A stretch of DNA of 64,000 bases, taken from Dermanyssus gallinae. Taxonomy: Eukaryota > Arthropoda > Arachnida > Mesostigmata > Dermanyssidae. This document shows positions 22,889 through 34,264 of this stretch, one piece after another (the stretch's first letter is position 1; every line of letters starts with the position of its first letter). Below the pieces are notes generated by a model. The model saw only the letters and a list, made by a program, of their open reading frames with translations, ran no database searches and was not told where the DNA came from. A program made the translations under genes and the position numbers. The stretch spans positions 272,518 through 336,517 of the forward strand of contig QVRM01002076.1 of the NCBI GenBank assembly GCA_003439945.1, written 5' to 3'.

Positions 22889-23907
22889 CTCTCAAGCTGC
22901 GTTTCCGTCTTGTCGTCCGTCCGTTTGTTCGTTCGTTTTGCTGCCTCTGGTTTATGCCGCCTTTGGCCGGACCAGCGGCCAACAGTATTGATAGACAAAA
23001 GCCACACACGGTAGTACCAATGGGGAATTAACTGGCAGATAGCATCAGCACGCGGCCGCGACAGATGCGGGTTGTTTCGGTAGCAGCGGCTGCCGAGTCG
23101 ACAATGGGAAAAGCGTGACGATCAAGGCGATTGCGTGCGATACGCCAACGCTCTTATCACGTCTCCACTAGACGTTGTAATCTTCTGCCGCTATCAATGT
23201 GCTCATATCAGCTCGTCACGGCGCCTGCGCGTACTGCTGTAGTGGCAAAGTGGTTTATGATCCATGGACTATGACGTGTTCGTCTGTCTCGCGCGTCCTA
23301 TCAGCGAACTAGTAGACAGGCAAGAGAGTTATTGAAGATCTCGAAAAGGCTCTTCTCGTTCGACGAAGAGAAAGGATTCGAATGAAAGGCGAGATAGATT
23401 TATTATTTGCTTGAAATGTATACCTAAATATACATGTCACCATTTAATATCCGCGGAACGATTCACCGGTAACATAAGAGGACATTAGATTAGAGAGGCA
23501 TCTTAGATTTCCAAAATACACCCCGCCCTTTCCAAAAAATACAACAAAATTAGAGGAGGCAACAGAAAGACATAACAGAGCATACCGATGCAGAATAAAA
23601 TTGCCTTTAATGAGGTCAGCGAGAGATAGAGAGAAAGCGAAAGAAAGATAGCCGGGTATATAGAGAAGGCGTATACGCAGGAGACTGAGGTAGGTGACAT
23701 CGAGTAGACGGAGAGCTCTCCTCAAGCAACCGTGAGCCGTCAATAAGCCCACTAGTGGTGACTACACGCCGCAACTAACAAACATTGCATGAACTCCGGA
23801 GCCACGAGTGGGACGTCAACGTATCTTTAGTAGACGTCGCAGATACATAAAATGTAGCGAATAGCAGAATCTGTCGCCGGCCGGTGCATCGACACCATGA
23901 CTTTGTG

Positions 23908-23910
<3 letters not shown>

Positions 23911-23957
<47 letters not shown>
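23911..23957. repeat. (TA)n microsatellite
   Basis: A TA run just left of the R1-like LINE fragment. Confidence 0.9.
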
Positions 23958-23960
<3 letters not shown>

Positions 23961-24029
23961 CAATGGTTTGAAAAGTAATAAGAAATTTTATTAAAAAATC
24001 GTATCTATTTAAAGTCCCACAGTGTTTTA

Positions 24030-25158
24030 ATTCCTTTTAACATGGCTCCCACCCGCTGCAATGTATGTGTGCCACCGTCCTTGGGGGTGGCTGAGGTGAA
24101 AAGAAGGCTCCTGGCCTCGGTGGCCGAATCAACGGCGCTATACGCAGCCCCAGTCTGGGGGGACATGGCAATGCGGACGGCGAAAAATAGGGGGCACTAA
24201 GATCGACCCAACGCTGAACGCTGGCAATCAAGGTAAGCCGGGCGTATCGAACAGTATCGACCGAAGCTCTCCTGGTCCTAGCCAAGATGCTGCCATGAAA
24301 CCTCCTAATGGCTGAACGAAGTTAAATGTATCTAGACAAAGGTCTGGATCTCACCAGGGCCAGGAGTGCCACCATATCGGCCTGGCATAAGGAATGGGCG
24401 CAGGTAAGACCCGGTGTGACCACAGGGAAGTGGACCAAGAGTCTGATACCGGACCTCAGGGTATGGTATGACCGCCGACACGGGGAGCGTTCCTACTAGA
24501 CGACTCAGGTTCTGACCGGACACGGCCAGTTCCAAAGCTACATGTCAAGGATCAAGAAGGCCATCAGCGATATTTGCGTACTGTGCGACTCTGGAAAAAC
24601 GGACAACGTAGAGCATACTGTTCTGCGGTGTGATGCTCTCAGGTAAGCACGGGACGCAGCCCCAACCGCTGTGAGAGGCCGACCCATGAAGGAGGTGGTC
24701 GCCCATATGATGACTTCGGCGGAGGCATGGAGGGAGGCGACGAACTTGTTCGACGCCGTTCTGACACTCAAGACAGCCAAGGAAACGGCCAGGCGGGAGA
24801 GGTTTGAGCGGGTCTCTCGAGAGAGTGGTCGAGACGAGGAGCCGAGGGAGGGGGGAGGGGGTGGGGAGCAGCCAGGCTCTCATGGTCTCGACGCACCCTC
24901 ACAGGACGGATTACAAAATGGCATCCCCCTATCCAACCGCAGGTAGACATGCGGGATGATAGTCAGGAATAGAGCTGATTGAACGAGAACGGCAGAGACG
25001 CCTCTCCCACGGCTTCGATGTAATGCCAAAGTAATACCGAGCCTGGGGGGTTGGGTGGGATTCCGGGTTTAGTGGGTTTGCGAGTCTCACACTAGTCACG
25101 CAGGCTGCTAGTGGCGCATGTGCATCATGCATTCCCAAAACCTCCCAGAACAAAAAAA
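24030..25158 (+). mobile_element. R1-like LINE, 5'-truncated, C-terminal part and 3' UTR
   Basis: The plus strand carries, with frameshifts, the region after the RT core of an R1/LOA-like ORF2: LLASVAESTALYAAPVWGD (palm-thumb), LTRARSATISAWHKEWAQV, TTQVLTGHGQFQSYMSRIKK, and a CCHC zinc motif ICVLCDSGKTDNVEHTVLRC (C-x2-C ... H-x4-C). The end of the protein (about 24671-24946) contains AEAWREATNLFDAVLTLKTA. A 3' UTR module at 25067-25158 ends in an A-run and recurs at 30580 and 33286. The element is truncated and frameshifted, so inactive. Confidence 0.8.
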
Positions 25159-26384
25159 AGTGTTTAATTTGGACATTCCCACGGGCTTTAGTTTGCTGAA
25201 TAATCAGCATCTTTGGAACACATTTAGTTGCCAGTCTTCTGATGTATAATATCAATCAAAACTATTACAACTGGTCCAGAAAAAATTTCAAATTCCTTAG
25301 CTATGTTCCTGAATTCGATGGTTATTGAGTACGACATAACGAACGTTTTTAATGCTTTATTTTTTTATTGACGTCAAAGTCCTTGCCGAACGGGGGCATC
25401 TGGTACGCTCGTCGCGAAATCAACGGTGCCAAGTATACACAGTGTTTCGAGGCACTGCTTGATCACCAAATTCGTAACATTTTCACTACTTTAGAACATA
25501 TGAGTTGGTTTTCAACACAGAACTTCATGCAGATATGTTGCTCGTTTTCCGCACTTTTTAAACAAAAATTGGCTCATTTTTAACTGATAAATGGTGCTCC
25601 TAAGAAAAACTAACATATAGACTTTGTTAGTTTTGACCTAGCAAAATGCAAGCCACTAGAACTCGCTGATCCGCTCCGATATATATATATATATACAAAT
25701 ATGTGTGTGCATTTCATTCATAATCTACATTAATCTAAACAGCTAACCGCGTTAACAATGTCGTATTCCTCTGAGACAGTTTTATTGCTGTTTTGCTATT
25801 CGAGGTTTGTCATTTAAAATTTTACTACTTGTCGTGTACGATTGACACATATCCTTGTGTACTATCATAATCTATACTGTTCTCTTCTAGAATGCTCTTA
25901 TCTAACGTAACGAGCTATAAAGATATATATACCCTCGCTTGTTGTCTAACTAAGCAAAACATATTATCTACCGCCAAAAGGGAACTCAAAGTGTCTCTTG
26001 CTAAAAATCACGCAATTTTTCGTTATATATACAAATAGTTGCTATTCTATTTGATTATTTTTTTTTATTTACTAAGTCAGTATTTACTAAAATATTTACT
26101 AAGTCAGACATAGACAAATAGAATAACAATTTTAATTAACCTGCAGAGGTATATGCACATGCCTTAATAAACTGCGTGTGGGGCAAACGCGTATGGAAAT
26201 GACAACCCTTTGGGTATTTAGATAGTTCAAGTATATATAAAATAATATATAAAATAAAAATATAAGAAAATAGCAATATATAATTTTGGCACCGAGTCGG
26301 ATTGTTATAAAAAATGTTTAGTATAATAGCATAATAGAGAGATGCGTGCGTGTATTTGTATATATATATATATATATATATATA
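25159..26384. other. AT-rich spacer, nothing recognised
   Basis: Receptor intronic DNA with short TA runs near 25679 and 26358-26384. I saw no coding motif. Confidence 0.4.
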
Positions 26385-27640
26385 TTGCCCGGCAATTGCC
26401 AGCTAAAGGTATGAGCGATCGATGGAGATATCTTGGAGTCGACTTTGACAGCAATGGCAGAGTTGACTCCACCAAGGATATATTCCTTAATTTACTCAAC
26501 AGACTCACGATAACTCCTCTTAAACCCCACCAAAGACTCATATTTTTGAAAGACTTTCTCATTCCCCGTCTCCTATATAAACTGGTTTCCGGTCCCAGAC
26601 CATCTTACGCTCTCCTTAGCGACCTAGATAAAGAGATCAAAAAGGTTGTTAAGTCAAAATGGCTTAAGCTCAAAAACTCGGTGCCGAACGCCTACCTGTA
26701 CACGCACACAGCACACGGCGCTTTGGACATCCCCTGCCTTCAAACATTCATCCCCAGACTCCGCCTCTCCCGCCTGATAGCACTACAACACTCCACGCAC
26801 CTTGGGGTCCAATGGATGCTAACCACCGAGCACTTCAAAAAAGACCTTGCGAAAACAAGACTTCTTTGCGAGCGCTTGGGAACCTCCATTGAGACCGCTA
26901 CACAAGAGACCTGGTCTCAACAACTACACAACACGTTTGATGGGGCACACTTTAAAAAAGCACACGAAACTCCGTTTGTACATTACTGGATTAGGGTATG
27001 CCCTACCTATCCGGTAAGAAGTATTTAAACCTACCAAAGCTCAGGATCAACGCACTACCAACGCGTGCCAGATTGGCCAGGGGACGTCCGGGCTACAACA
27101 AACGTTGTAGGCACGGGTGTGATCCGCCTGAGACGTTGGCTCATGTCGCTCAGATGTGCGATACAACACACAAACAAACCATAACGACACATGACGACGT
27201 CTGCGATCGCGTGGCGCGTCTTCTCCGGGAGAGGGGTCATGAGGTGGTTCGTGAGCGAGTATTCCGTCGACCGGGCGCACCGGGTCTAAACCGGCCCGAC
27301 CTCGTAATAACGACACCTACCGAGGTCTGGGTTTTAGACGCCGAGGTTTGCGGCCCGAACCGGGACCTGGCAAAAGCGCGGCAGGACAAGATCACCAAAT
27401 ATGACGTCGAGTTCCTAAGAGCGGCGCTCCTCGACCCGCAAAAACCTCGCAGATCCGGATTCATCACTATCTCTATGAGTGGTGTATGGGACTCCGAATC
27501 TGCGAGGACGCTCTTGGGGCTCGGCGTCGCGTAGAGGAATCTTATGGATCTTGCCGTCTTAACGTTGTCATGAACCTTAAGGATATACCGCTCGCACCGA
27601 GTCCATAAGAACGGGGGCTACCATCAAGCAAGGACACGGA
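26385..27640 (+). mobile_element. R2-like LINE, 5'-truncated, with restriction-like endonuclease
   Basis: Two overlapping frames encode the C-terminal half of an R2-type protein. The first (about 26400-27000) has WRYLGVDFDSNGRV, LKPHQRLIFLKDFLIPRLLY and GALDIPCLQTFIPRLRLSRL, the RT thumb of the R2 clade. After a one-base frameshift near 27000, the second frame (to a TAG at about 27534) has the CCHC motif CRHGCDPPETLAHVAQMC. The restriction-like endonuclease follows: RPDLVITTPTEVWVLDAEV, i.e. P-D-x12-D, then DKITKYD. About 100 nt of probable 3' UTR follows. Such elements use this endonuclease for target-primed reverse transcription and normally sit in 28S rDNA; no rDNA is seen at either end here. 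Truncation and the frameshift make it inactive. Confidence 0.88.
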
Positions 27641-28429
27641 CAGCTGATTCTTAACCTCACGTGGCACCTTTTATCACAATTTTTATTAAGGCGAGCACTG
27701 CCGAGTATGCAAACGTATTGTAAATGATTAACAAATTATCACAATATTTTCTATATATATAAAACTCTGGAGAGAAGGCGAAAGCTTTATCGTTAGAGAC
27801 GAAGGTTTTTACTTTTTCAAATGTTGGCGTTCTGGTAGTGGCGGAAGCTAGGTGGGTCTGCCTAAAGAACTGCTATTTGTCGTAAGTGGATTCTTGTGAC
27901 AATACCAAAAGCAATTGAATTTCGTGTTAAAAATAATTTCTGTGCGCATTCAGAGTGGATCTATCATGAGAAAATGCGTGCAATTGTTCTCTTTAAATTC
28001 AAACTCGGAGTCGCCTTCTTCAAAACGAGTTGATTCCGCTCAACGGATAGTAGAAATGGTAGAAACTGCGCTGCACGAGATCAATTCCAGCCTTCTCAAA
28101 ACTAAGGGCGTTACATTTTAACGCAACAGCACATAGCGGGGTCACCCGTGACCTCATTAAACGGATGTAGTGGGATACTATGGTGCAACCACCATATTAC
28201 GCTTATCTCGCGCCGTCCGGGTACCATTTGTTTCTGAGTTATCGGAACGATTTTCGAGGCTACCGTTTTATCGAAGTGAACTATGCTAGTTATTTCAAAA
28301 TCAGTCAGATCGATGCATGAATTGTGTATGTGCCTAAGGAGACCAGTTTAATTAAATGAAAATGGTTAGGATTCAAATTGTTAAGCTATGCGTACAAAAT
28401 TAAAAATTGCATAAAGCGTTCATCAACTC
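27641..28429. other. No gene seen
   Basis: AT-rich sequence right of the R2-like element. A 68-codon ORF at 27915-28121 has no recognisable motif. Confidence 0.4.
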
Positions 28430-28456
28430 CCATATATATATACATATACATATATA

Positions 28457-28489
<33 letters not shown>

Positions 28490-28555
28490 ACATATACATA
28501 TATATATATATATGTATATATGTATATATGTATATGTATATATATATATACATAT

Positions 28556-28597
<42 letters not shown>

Positions 28598-28605
28598 ACA
28601 TATAC

Positions 28606-28683
<78 letters not shown>
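28430..28683. repeat. Complex TA/CATA microsatellite
   Basis: About 250 bp of TATACA/TATATG variants grading into pure (TA)n. It directly abuts copy 1 of the 191-bp direct repeat. Confidence 0.95.
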
Positions 28684-28686
<3 letters not shown>

Positions 28687-28871
28687 ACACCTATTTCAAA
28701 GACAAACACTAAAGTAGAACCATTGGCGACAAACATTAGAACAATACGATTTATCTCGTGGGAGGCATATAAGCAGTTCGAGCCGGTCCATTTCTCTAAT
28801 TTCAGGAGCAGTATTCCAAGCGTAAAACTATACTCAAGACGATGTTCATCGACAACTAGATAAAGGAATAA
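28681..28871. repeat. 191-bp direct repeat, copy 1
   Basis: Matches 30709-30899 at a constant offset of 2028 with only about six differences. Both copies are preceded by a (TA)n tract. No coding function recognised. Confidence 0.95.
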
Positions 28872-29217
28872 CTTTTATGACTTGTATATTGGAGGAAGAG
28901 CGTGCAGTAACCCAGGAACCTAGTCCGGAGCAGCTACAGGCAGCAGACTGGCCTCGCGTACTATCGATGCCGAGGATCTCCGCTTGGAGACCCCAAGGGC
29001 AAAGCAAACATAACTTTAGAATTGCGAAAAGCTCCGACAGCAGCATGAATAGGATGAAGGTATAAAGGGAAAAGAAAGAGAGTCTCGGCACCTGACCGCT
29101 CGGTCTAGGACTCGCCAAATAAGTGTCGATACTTGCCAAGGAACAAACGAACAACATCAAAGATGTATATATATATATATTTGATGCTGTTCGTTCGTAT
29201 ATGTTTTTAATGATATG

Positions 29218-29286
<69 letters not shown>
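29218..29286. repeat. (TA)n microsatellite
   Basis: A TA run of about 70 bases with a single G interruption. Confidence 0.95.
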
Positions 29287-29288
<2 letters not shown>

Positions 29289-29917
29289 GTAGGGATTCCG
29301 CATGCCGAGAGAGAACATGTCATCAGTTGTGGGCATAGTATTTATTGACAGCAACAAGAGCCCAAGGTCACAGCTGGCAGCCCGGGGTTGACGCATAGAG
29401 CCCAACCTACGAATATGTTAGAAGCTTAGGACACACACATATCTAAACGCAATAACTGCCATTTCCTGCCCGATTTTGGAGACAGGTTTATATCCGAGAG
29501 ACAACTAGTATATTCAAACATTATATTAGGAAATATAGACTAGTATATATAGAAATATTTTATTACACTTTAAACAATTAAGTTAAAGCCCATGTCGTTC
29601 TGCTCTAACCAGATTTTGCCGCTAGACATGGGTCTTCATTCTAGTCTTGGCCGACCTTTACGTCGCCCTACGGGTAGGCACGTTTTGCCAAGACGAAGCA
29701 CCGAAATCTGACCGTAATCTGGCCTGAAAATGACGTCCGTCTGCGAACATCGCCGCGGGGGTTCGCTCGCGCTTTTTGAAATTTACCTTCGCGTTTGTCA
29801 CCCCGGCGATTCTTCGCCGTAGTATTCTGCTCGCTTTCGGACTGGCCTCACCCTATCCTATCTCTTTGCCAGTTGAACCTTGCCTTTGGAAAATAACAAT
29901 AACTATAGTAAAAATAA

Positions 29918-29985
<68 letters not shown>
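29918..29985. repeat. (TA)n microsatellite at the edge of an R1-like fragment
   Basis: A TA run of about 65 bases. The R1-like sequence begins directly after it. Confidence 0.95.
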
Positions 29986-29986
<1 letters not shown>

Positions 29987-30672
29987 TGGACCTCTCTAGA
30001 CAAATTCCCTGGGACCTAGTAGTTAAAGAACTGGCATGAAAAACCTTAATTAAAGGACGTACGGAGGGAGCACTAATCAACAGAGCAGACAGTCTAAGCA
30101 AATGGAGCTAGCTTTGAGAAGCAAGCCAGCCTGGCCATACTGGATACTGGACAAGACAACACTACCCGATCTTAAAAAGTGGTACAGCCTCGAACACGGC
30201 TTGCTTATTTGTCCACTCGATGGCTGCTTTCAGCAATATCTACACCGCATTGGTAAAACTGACTCCCACGTATACCGCATGTGCAACTTGCGAGGCACTG
30301 CTATGAACGCTGTGCCTTTTCCGGCACTGAGCGAGGGCTACTGTCCCACAACTTGCGGCTGGGGAACCCCCTAACCTGTCAAGCCCTTGTAGAGGCGTTT
30401 CTCAAGGATTATGAATCCTGGATTATGGTGAAAATATTCGTAGAATCTGTCTCCAAGGTGAAAATAACCGCCACACAAAGTCAAGCAGCCTAGCTGGTAA
30501 AAAGAGTGGCGAGGTGAAGTAATCTCGAGATAACAGTACTGCGGCCACCCCCGACAAGGGGCAAAAAGGACGATTGGATTTTAGTGGGTTTGTGAGTCCC
30601 ACACTACCGTAGCCTTTTCAACGACGCCCGGTGTGCATCATGCATTTTACAAAATAAGCTCTATAAAAAACA
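29986..30672 (+). mobile_element. R1-like LINE 3' fragment
   Basis: The plus strand gives a decayed R1-like C-terminus: GRTEGALINRADSLSKW, then CPLDGCFQQYLHRIGKTDS and CPTTCGWGTPLTCQALVEAF with FLKDYESWIMVKIFVESV. This corresponds to the region around the CCHC motif and the end of the protein in the 24-kb copy. A 3' UTR module (30580-30672) matches those at 25067 and 33286. Frames are broken. Confidence 0.65.
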
Positions 30673-30708
30673 AGGTTTAATATATGTATATATATATATA
30701 TATATATG

Positions 30709-30899
30709 TATACAACACATATTTCAAAGACAAACACTAAAGTAGAACCATTGGCGACAAACATTAGAACAATACGATTTATCTCGTGGGAGGCATATAA
30801 GCAGTTCGAGCCGGTCCATTTCTCTAATTCCAGGAGCAGTATTCCAAGCGCAAGACTATACTCAAGACGACGTTCATCGACAACTAGATAAAGGAATAA
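30709..30899. repeat. 191-bp direct repeat, copy 2
   Basis: About 97% identical to 28681-28871. Preceded by a (TA)n tract (about 30682-30710) and followed closely by a foldback element. Confidence 0.95.
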
Positions 30900-30926
30900 T
30901 TTAATGAAGTCTTTCAAAACCGCTAT

Positions 30927-31296
30927 TGGTAGAAGCTCGGCAAAAAAGCCATTTTTGCTCAAAGAAGAATGGGGCGGAAACTTCGTGTTTGGAGTGACGA
31001 TGAAATTTAAAAAACGATTTATTCTTTCTTTTTCTCCTACATAGTTATACAAAATCTACGTTTGTTGGAGAACCTGCTATTGCGAAAATGGCAGATAATT
31101 TTCCGCCGAACACGCCAGTATAATCAAATCTTTCATGCGTTGACTGGTTTCTTTGCAAACAAAGATTTTGCACAATTATATAGGAGAAACAATTCAGAAT
31201 AGGCACTTCTATAAATGTCATCCTCACTCCTAAACAAAAGTTTTCGCCCTTTGTTTCCATTAACAAAAAAAATAGTTTTTTGCCGAGTTTTACCAG
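30927..31296. mobile_element. Foldback (palindromic) element 1
   Basis: Two arms of about 148 bases (about 30927-31075 and 31150-31296) are imperfect inverted copies. The outer end reads CTCGGCAAAAAA on one side and TTTTTTGCCGAG on the other; inner segments such as ACAAAATCTACGTTTGTTGG pair with CAAACAAAGATTTTGCA. A central segment of about 75 bases separates them. The central part and right arm recur at about 47930-48160. There is no coding capacity, as expected of a MITE or foldback element. Confidence 0.85.
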
Positions 31297-31330
31297 ATCT
31301 TAAAATGAATACATTCGGCTATAGAAGGCG

Positions 31331-31332
<2 letters not shown>

Positions 31333-31394
<62 letters not shown>
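31333..31394. repeat. (TA)n microsatellite
   Basis: A TA run of about 62 bases just right of foldback element 1. Confidence 0.95.
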
Positions 31395-31396
<2 letters not shown>

Positions 31397-31899
31397 CGAA
31401 ACAGCCTTTTCGAAATCGAAAAAGACTTTGAAGGCTGCAAGTTTTCTCAAATGCTGCAACGTTAAAATTAGTACAACGCCCTAGATATTTTAGCTACATC
31501 GAGCATGTGTTATGTTCGTGGCGTCGCCTTTATTTTTTAAGATGTTTTCTATGGCTAAAGGGATCATTAATCTAAGTGCTGTTTGAGTAATGTTTACGAA
31601 CATGTAATTTGTTCCATTCAGTGTCTAAAATGTGCACGATAGCAAAGCAATATTTAGGGTAAATAGGTTATTCTTTTTAGGCACTCTTTATGTTGTAAGA
31701 GCTTCAGCCCGACTGTTCTGTGCGAATAGGTAATAGGGCACAAATTACCACCATGATAGAAATACAGCCAGCTCGTCTCAAGGCTTGCGTGTTCTGTAGG
31801 GAACCATATTATGTGCAAATAGTTATTTAAACATCCGAGATACTTAGAGCCTAATCATCGACTACCCAAAGCGTCAAAGCATTGATTCTTTGTCTTATA
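31395..31899. other. No gene seen
   Basis: AT-rich receptor intron with no supported feature. Confidence 0.4.
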
Positions 31900-33376
31900 T
31901 TCGAAAGATTAACATTGTATGTACGAACTGCGTTTAACACAGCAAACTGGGAGTTATCATAACGACCTGGAGAGGAAACACGCCATACCGCTATACCGAG
32001 GATTATCGCGTAGTAGCTCAACGAAAGAGACTTTGACATAGGCGATAGAACATACAGGGTTACCGCTCGAGTGCAGCCGGTCTCCTTTAATCCCAGTTAT
32101 AAAACGTACACACCTTTCTACACAAGGTTACTTGGACAGAAGCGCACGATATCAGACTTACCCAAAAGAAGGCCGAAGCACTCTACCTAACTGACAGGAA
32201 GAGGAATCTCTATAACCGCAGCTAGCAGTCCAGCTGAAATTAATCGGGGCACAAAATACCTTGGAGAAATCTCGGATACATGCCTCACGAGATTAGCTCA
32301 CAAAAGCGCTTTTTTTAAATCAGCTCACCTAATTTTCATCATCTTTTTTGGGTGGAATCAGGTGTATGTAAACTATGTAAAAGAAATGGCATCTTGAAAT
32401 GTTGCCACTTATTTTAGAATGGAAGGAGCGTCGGAAGCCAAGAGAGAGTTTCTGGGAACGGTGAAATGTATCGTACTATATGTGGCCCTGGTCTGGGATA
32501 CTTTGGGGCTCCGGATAGCCCAGGGTCAACAAAAGCTCCGCTTAATGCAGAGGACAATGGCCATAAGTGTAACTGCACCGTTTTGACGGGGGCCGTCCTA
32601 GTCTTCGGCAGAATCCTTTCGGGCCTAACTCTCAGCCAAGATATTATGTTCATGGGACTGCTTTTCGTATTGCTTCATAGACGGACCCCCATCAATACAA
32701 ATGTGCAACGGTGGGGCTCGAACCCGCGCACCTATGTGTCTTTCCGGTCGCGAGGCGCAGACGCATGCTACCACGCCACCGGGTTCGACAGTCCTCGGCA
32801 GAATGATTCCATGGGATCTACTAGCAAGCAAAAACAGGGCACAGAACCCAGACGAAACCACTCGACCAAGCAGGTCTCAGAAACGCAACCTGTCTGGCAG
32901 GATGATTGAGAGCTGTCAAAATACGGACAATGGACCAAGGAAGTCATACCAGGCCTCAGGGCGCTTGTACGTACCACCCAGGTGCTCATTAACCATGGGC
33001 GGGTCTAGTCATACACAGGATCCACATGTAGAGTGGGATACGTGTATTCTCTGCTTTGTGGAGGAAAAATGGTAACGCACATGATAGTCTCGTAAGAGGG
33101 GTGAAGGGAAAAAGGGCAGCACTTGATCCGTCATGAGACTAGAGGCTGAAAAGGCAAAGCGCATAGAACGCTAGAGGCTGAAGAGGCAAGGCGCATAGAA
33201 CGCTAAAGAAGATGAACTTTCCCTCACGGTACCGAAGAAATGCCACGCAATTTTAAAGTCTGGAAGGGGGAATGGAAAAACTACGGGCTTAGTGAGTTTG
33301 TGAGTCCTACGCTAGTTGCTGACAGCTGCTAGCGACGCATGTGCATTATGCATCCTCGAAACCTCCCACAAAAATG
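31900..33376 (+). mobile_element. R1-like LINE, decayed RT end with 3' UTR
   Basis: The plus strand shows QKKAEALYLTDRKRNLYNRS then INRGTKYLGEISDTCLTRLA (the TKYLGV-LD block) near 32170-32300. FLGTVKCIVLYVALVWDTL and LRLMQRTMAISVTAPF (the LY-A-VW and QR-x-A blocks after the RT core) lie near 32445-32580. The 3' UTR module occupies 33286-33376. A tRNA-like SINE segment (32700-32792) interrupts the region. Many frameshifts and stops; inactive. Confidence 0.7.
32700..32792 (-). repeat. tRNA-like SINE segment inside an R1-like relic
   Basis: On the minus strand, GGTGGCGTGGTAGCATGCG (A-box-like) and GGTTCGAGCCC (good B box) lie about 40 bases apart, and CGGTGG pairs with CCACCG at the ends. The anticodon arm is not convincing, so a tRNA-derived SINE is more likely than a tRNA gene. 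Confidence 0.6.
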
Positions 33377-33787
33377 GACGCCGGCAACGTAGCGCAATGC
33401 ATGAATGGAATTTATTTTCGAGCAGCGCCACAGTCTCACCCGCCGCTTCGTCCACAATAAAACTGTTTATCTAGGCCAGATTGCACGACTTCAGCACAAC
33501 AGCACCCACCGTCGACGTAGACAAGTTCTTACTAGTCAATGACTTGTAGGTTTGCCAGGGGCTTTTTCGTCGTTCTGGAGCTGCATCGGCGGGCTAATAG
33601 TAAACGGGTTCGTGCAAGACAACGCAGACGACTCCACTAATGGATGACTACTTAATTTGTCAATGGGTTGGTTGGTTATTTTTTTGCTCGACCCCCCTTT
33701 AGTATCATCTTTCCGTCACGTAGCCTATACTCATGTGATCCGGTTATTTTTGTTGCTCTTGTTTTGGTATGTCCTGTGTTGGTCAAG

Positions 33788-34021
33788 GTCGTGGTGGCCG
33801 TGAACTTCATTGCGATTCTGGTCGTTTTCTACCGGATGCGGACGGTGAAGAGCGGGCGCGACGAGGACCTCGTGCTGTCGGCATGCAAATGGGCGCGCGG
33901 GGTCGCCGTCTTGGTGCCGTTGCTCGGTTTGCCGTGGCTAATCGGACTCTTCATGTACTCGGCCGAACCAAGCGTCGTGCTCGGAGCAGCCATTGCCTTC
34001 AACGTCTTCGTTGCACTGCAG
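33788..34021 (+). CDS. Adhesion GPCR exon: TM5, TM6 and TM7
   Basis: A 78-codon exon in phase 0, from an AAG acceptor (33785-33787, a weaker acceptor form) to a GTGAGC donor (34022-34027). The peptide continues TM5 as VVVAVNFIAILVVFYRM; joined to the previous exon the Pro-to-Asn spacing (eight residues) matches the family's usual TM5 pattern. Intracellular loop 3 is short and charged (VKSGRDED). TM6 reads VLVPLLGLPWLIGLFM, the PLLGLTWLFG hallmark with Pro in place of Thr. TM7 has AAIAFNVFVALQ, the FN-x-x-x-x-LQ hallmark. The upstream intron is 29.4 kb and contains the carrier gene. Confidence 0.92.
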
Positions 34022-34263
34022 GTGAGCCGGCAACACCGCAACGAGACGTAGACAACGCAAACAGCCTGCTGATTACCTTCTGTCTGTCTGTCTGCCGATC
34101 TCCCTTTTTCCCTTTTTATCTATGTAGCTCTCTCATGCCTCCCTATAAACCCACAAAATATCTCGCACAATTGAAGATGCTAAATGCTAAGATACTAACC
34201 ATATGCGTTCCTTTACCTTACTTTCTCTTCTCTCTCATTTTCCCCTCCCGTTGTCTTAACAGA

Positions 34264-34264
<1 letters not shown>

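Larger units (their letters stand above)
16321..23400. other. TE-poor block rich in simple repeats
   Basis: About 7 kb with no recognisable mobile-element motif. It has many triplet and short repeats: GAC/CAA near 16785-16830, CAA at about 17920-18000 and 18090-18110, GTT near 18173-18190 and 18492-18512, AGT near 18770-18800, GAG near 19038-19070, GTT/ATT at 19918-20334, GAT near 20637-20675, 18 G at 20819-20836, and CT at 22854-22886. Long ORFs here follow the repeats or lack any family motif. The block lies upstream of the carrier and inside the receptor intron, so it could hold regulatory DNA, but that is inference. Confidence 0.5.

Noticed and set aside
27915..28121. 68-codon ORF right of the R2-like element
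   Set aside because: No motif, and R2-like 3' sequence has already ended; consistent with chance.
28378..28863. ORFs made of Ile/Tyr/His repeats here and at many other TA tracts
   Set aside because: A TA microsatellite is open in several frames; the peptides are artefacts.
32700..32792. A functional tRNA gene
   Set aside because: A and B boxes are good but the anticodon arm does not fold convincingly, and it sits inside a LINE relic, so a SINE is more likely.
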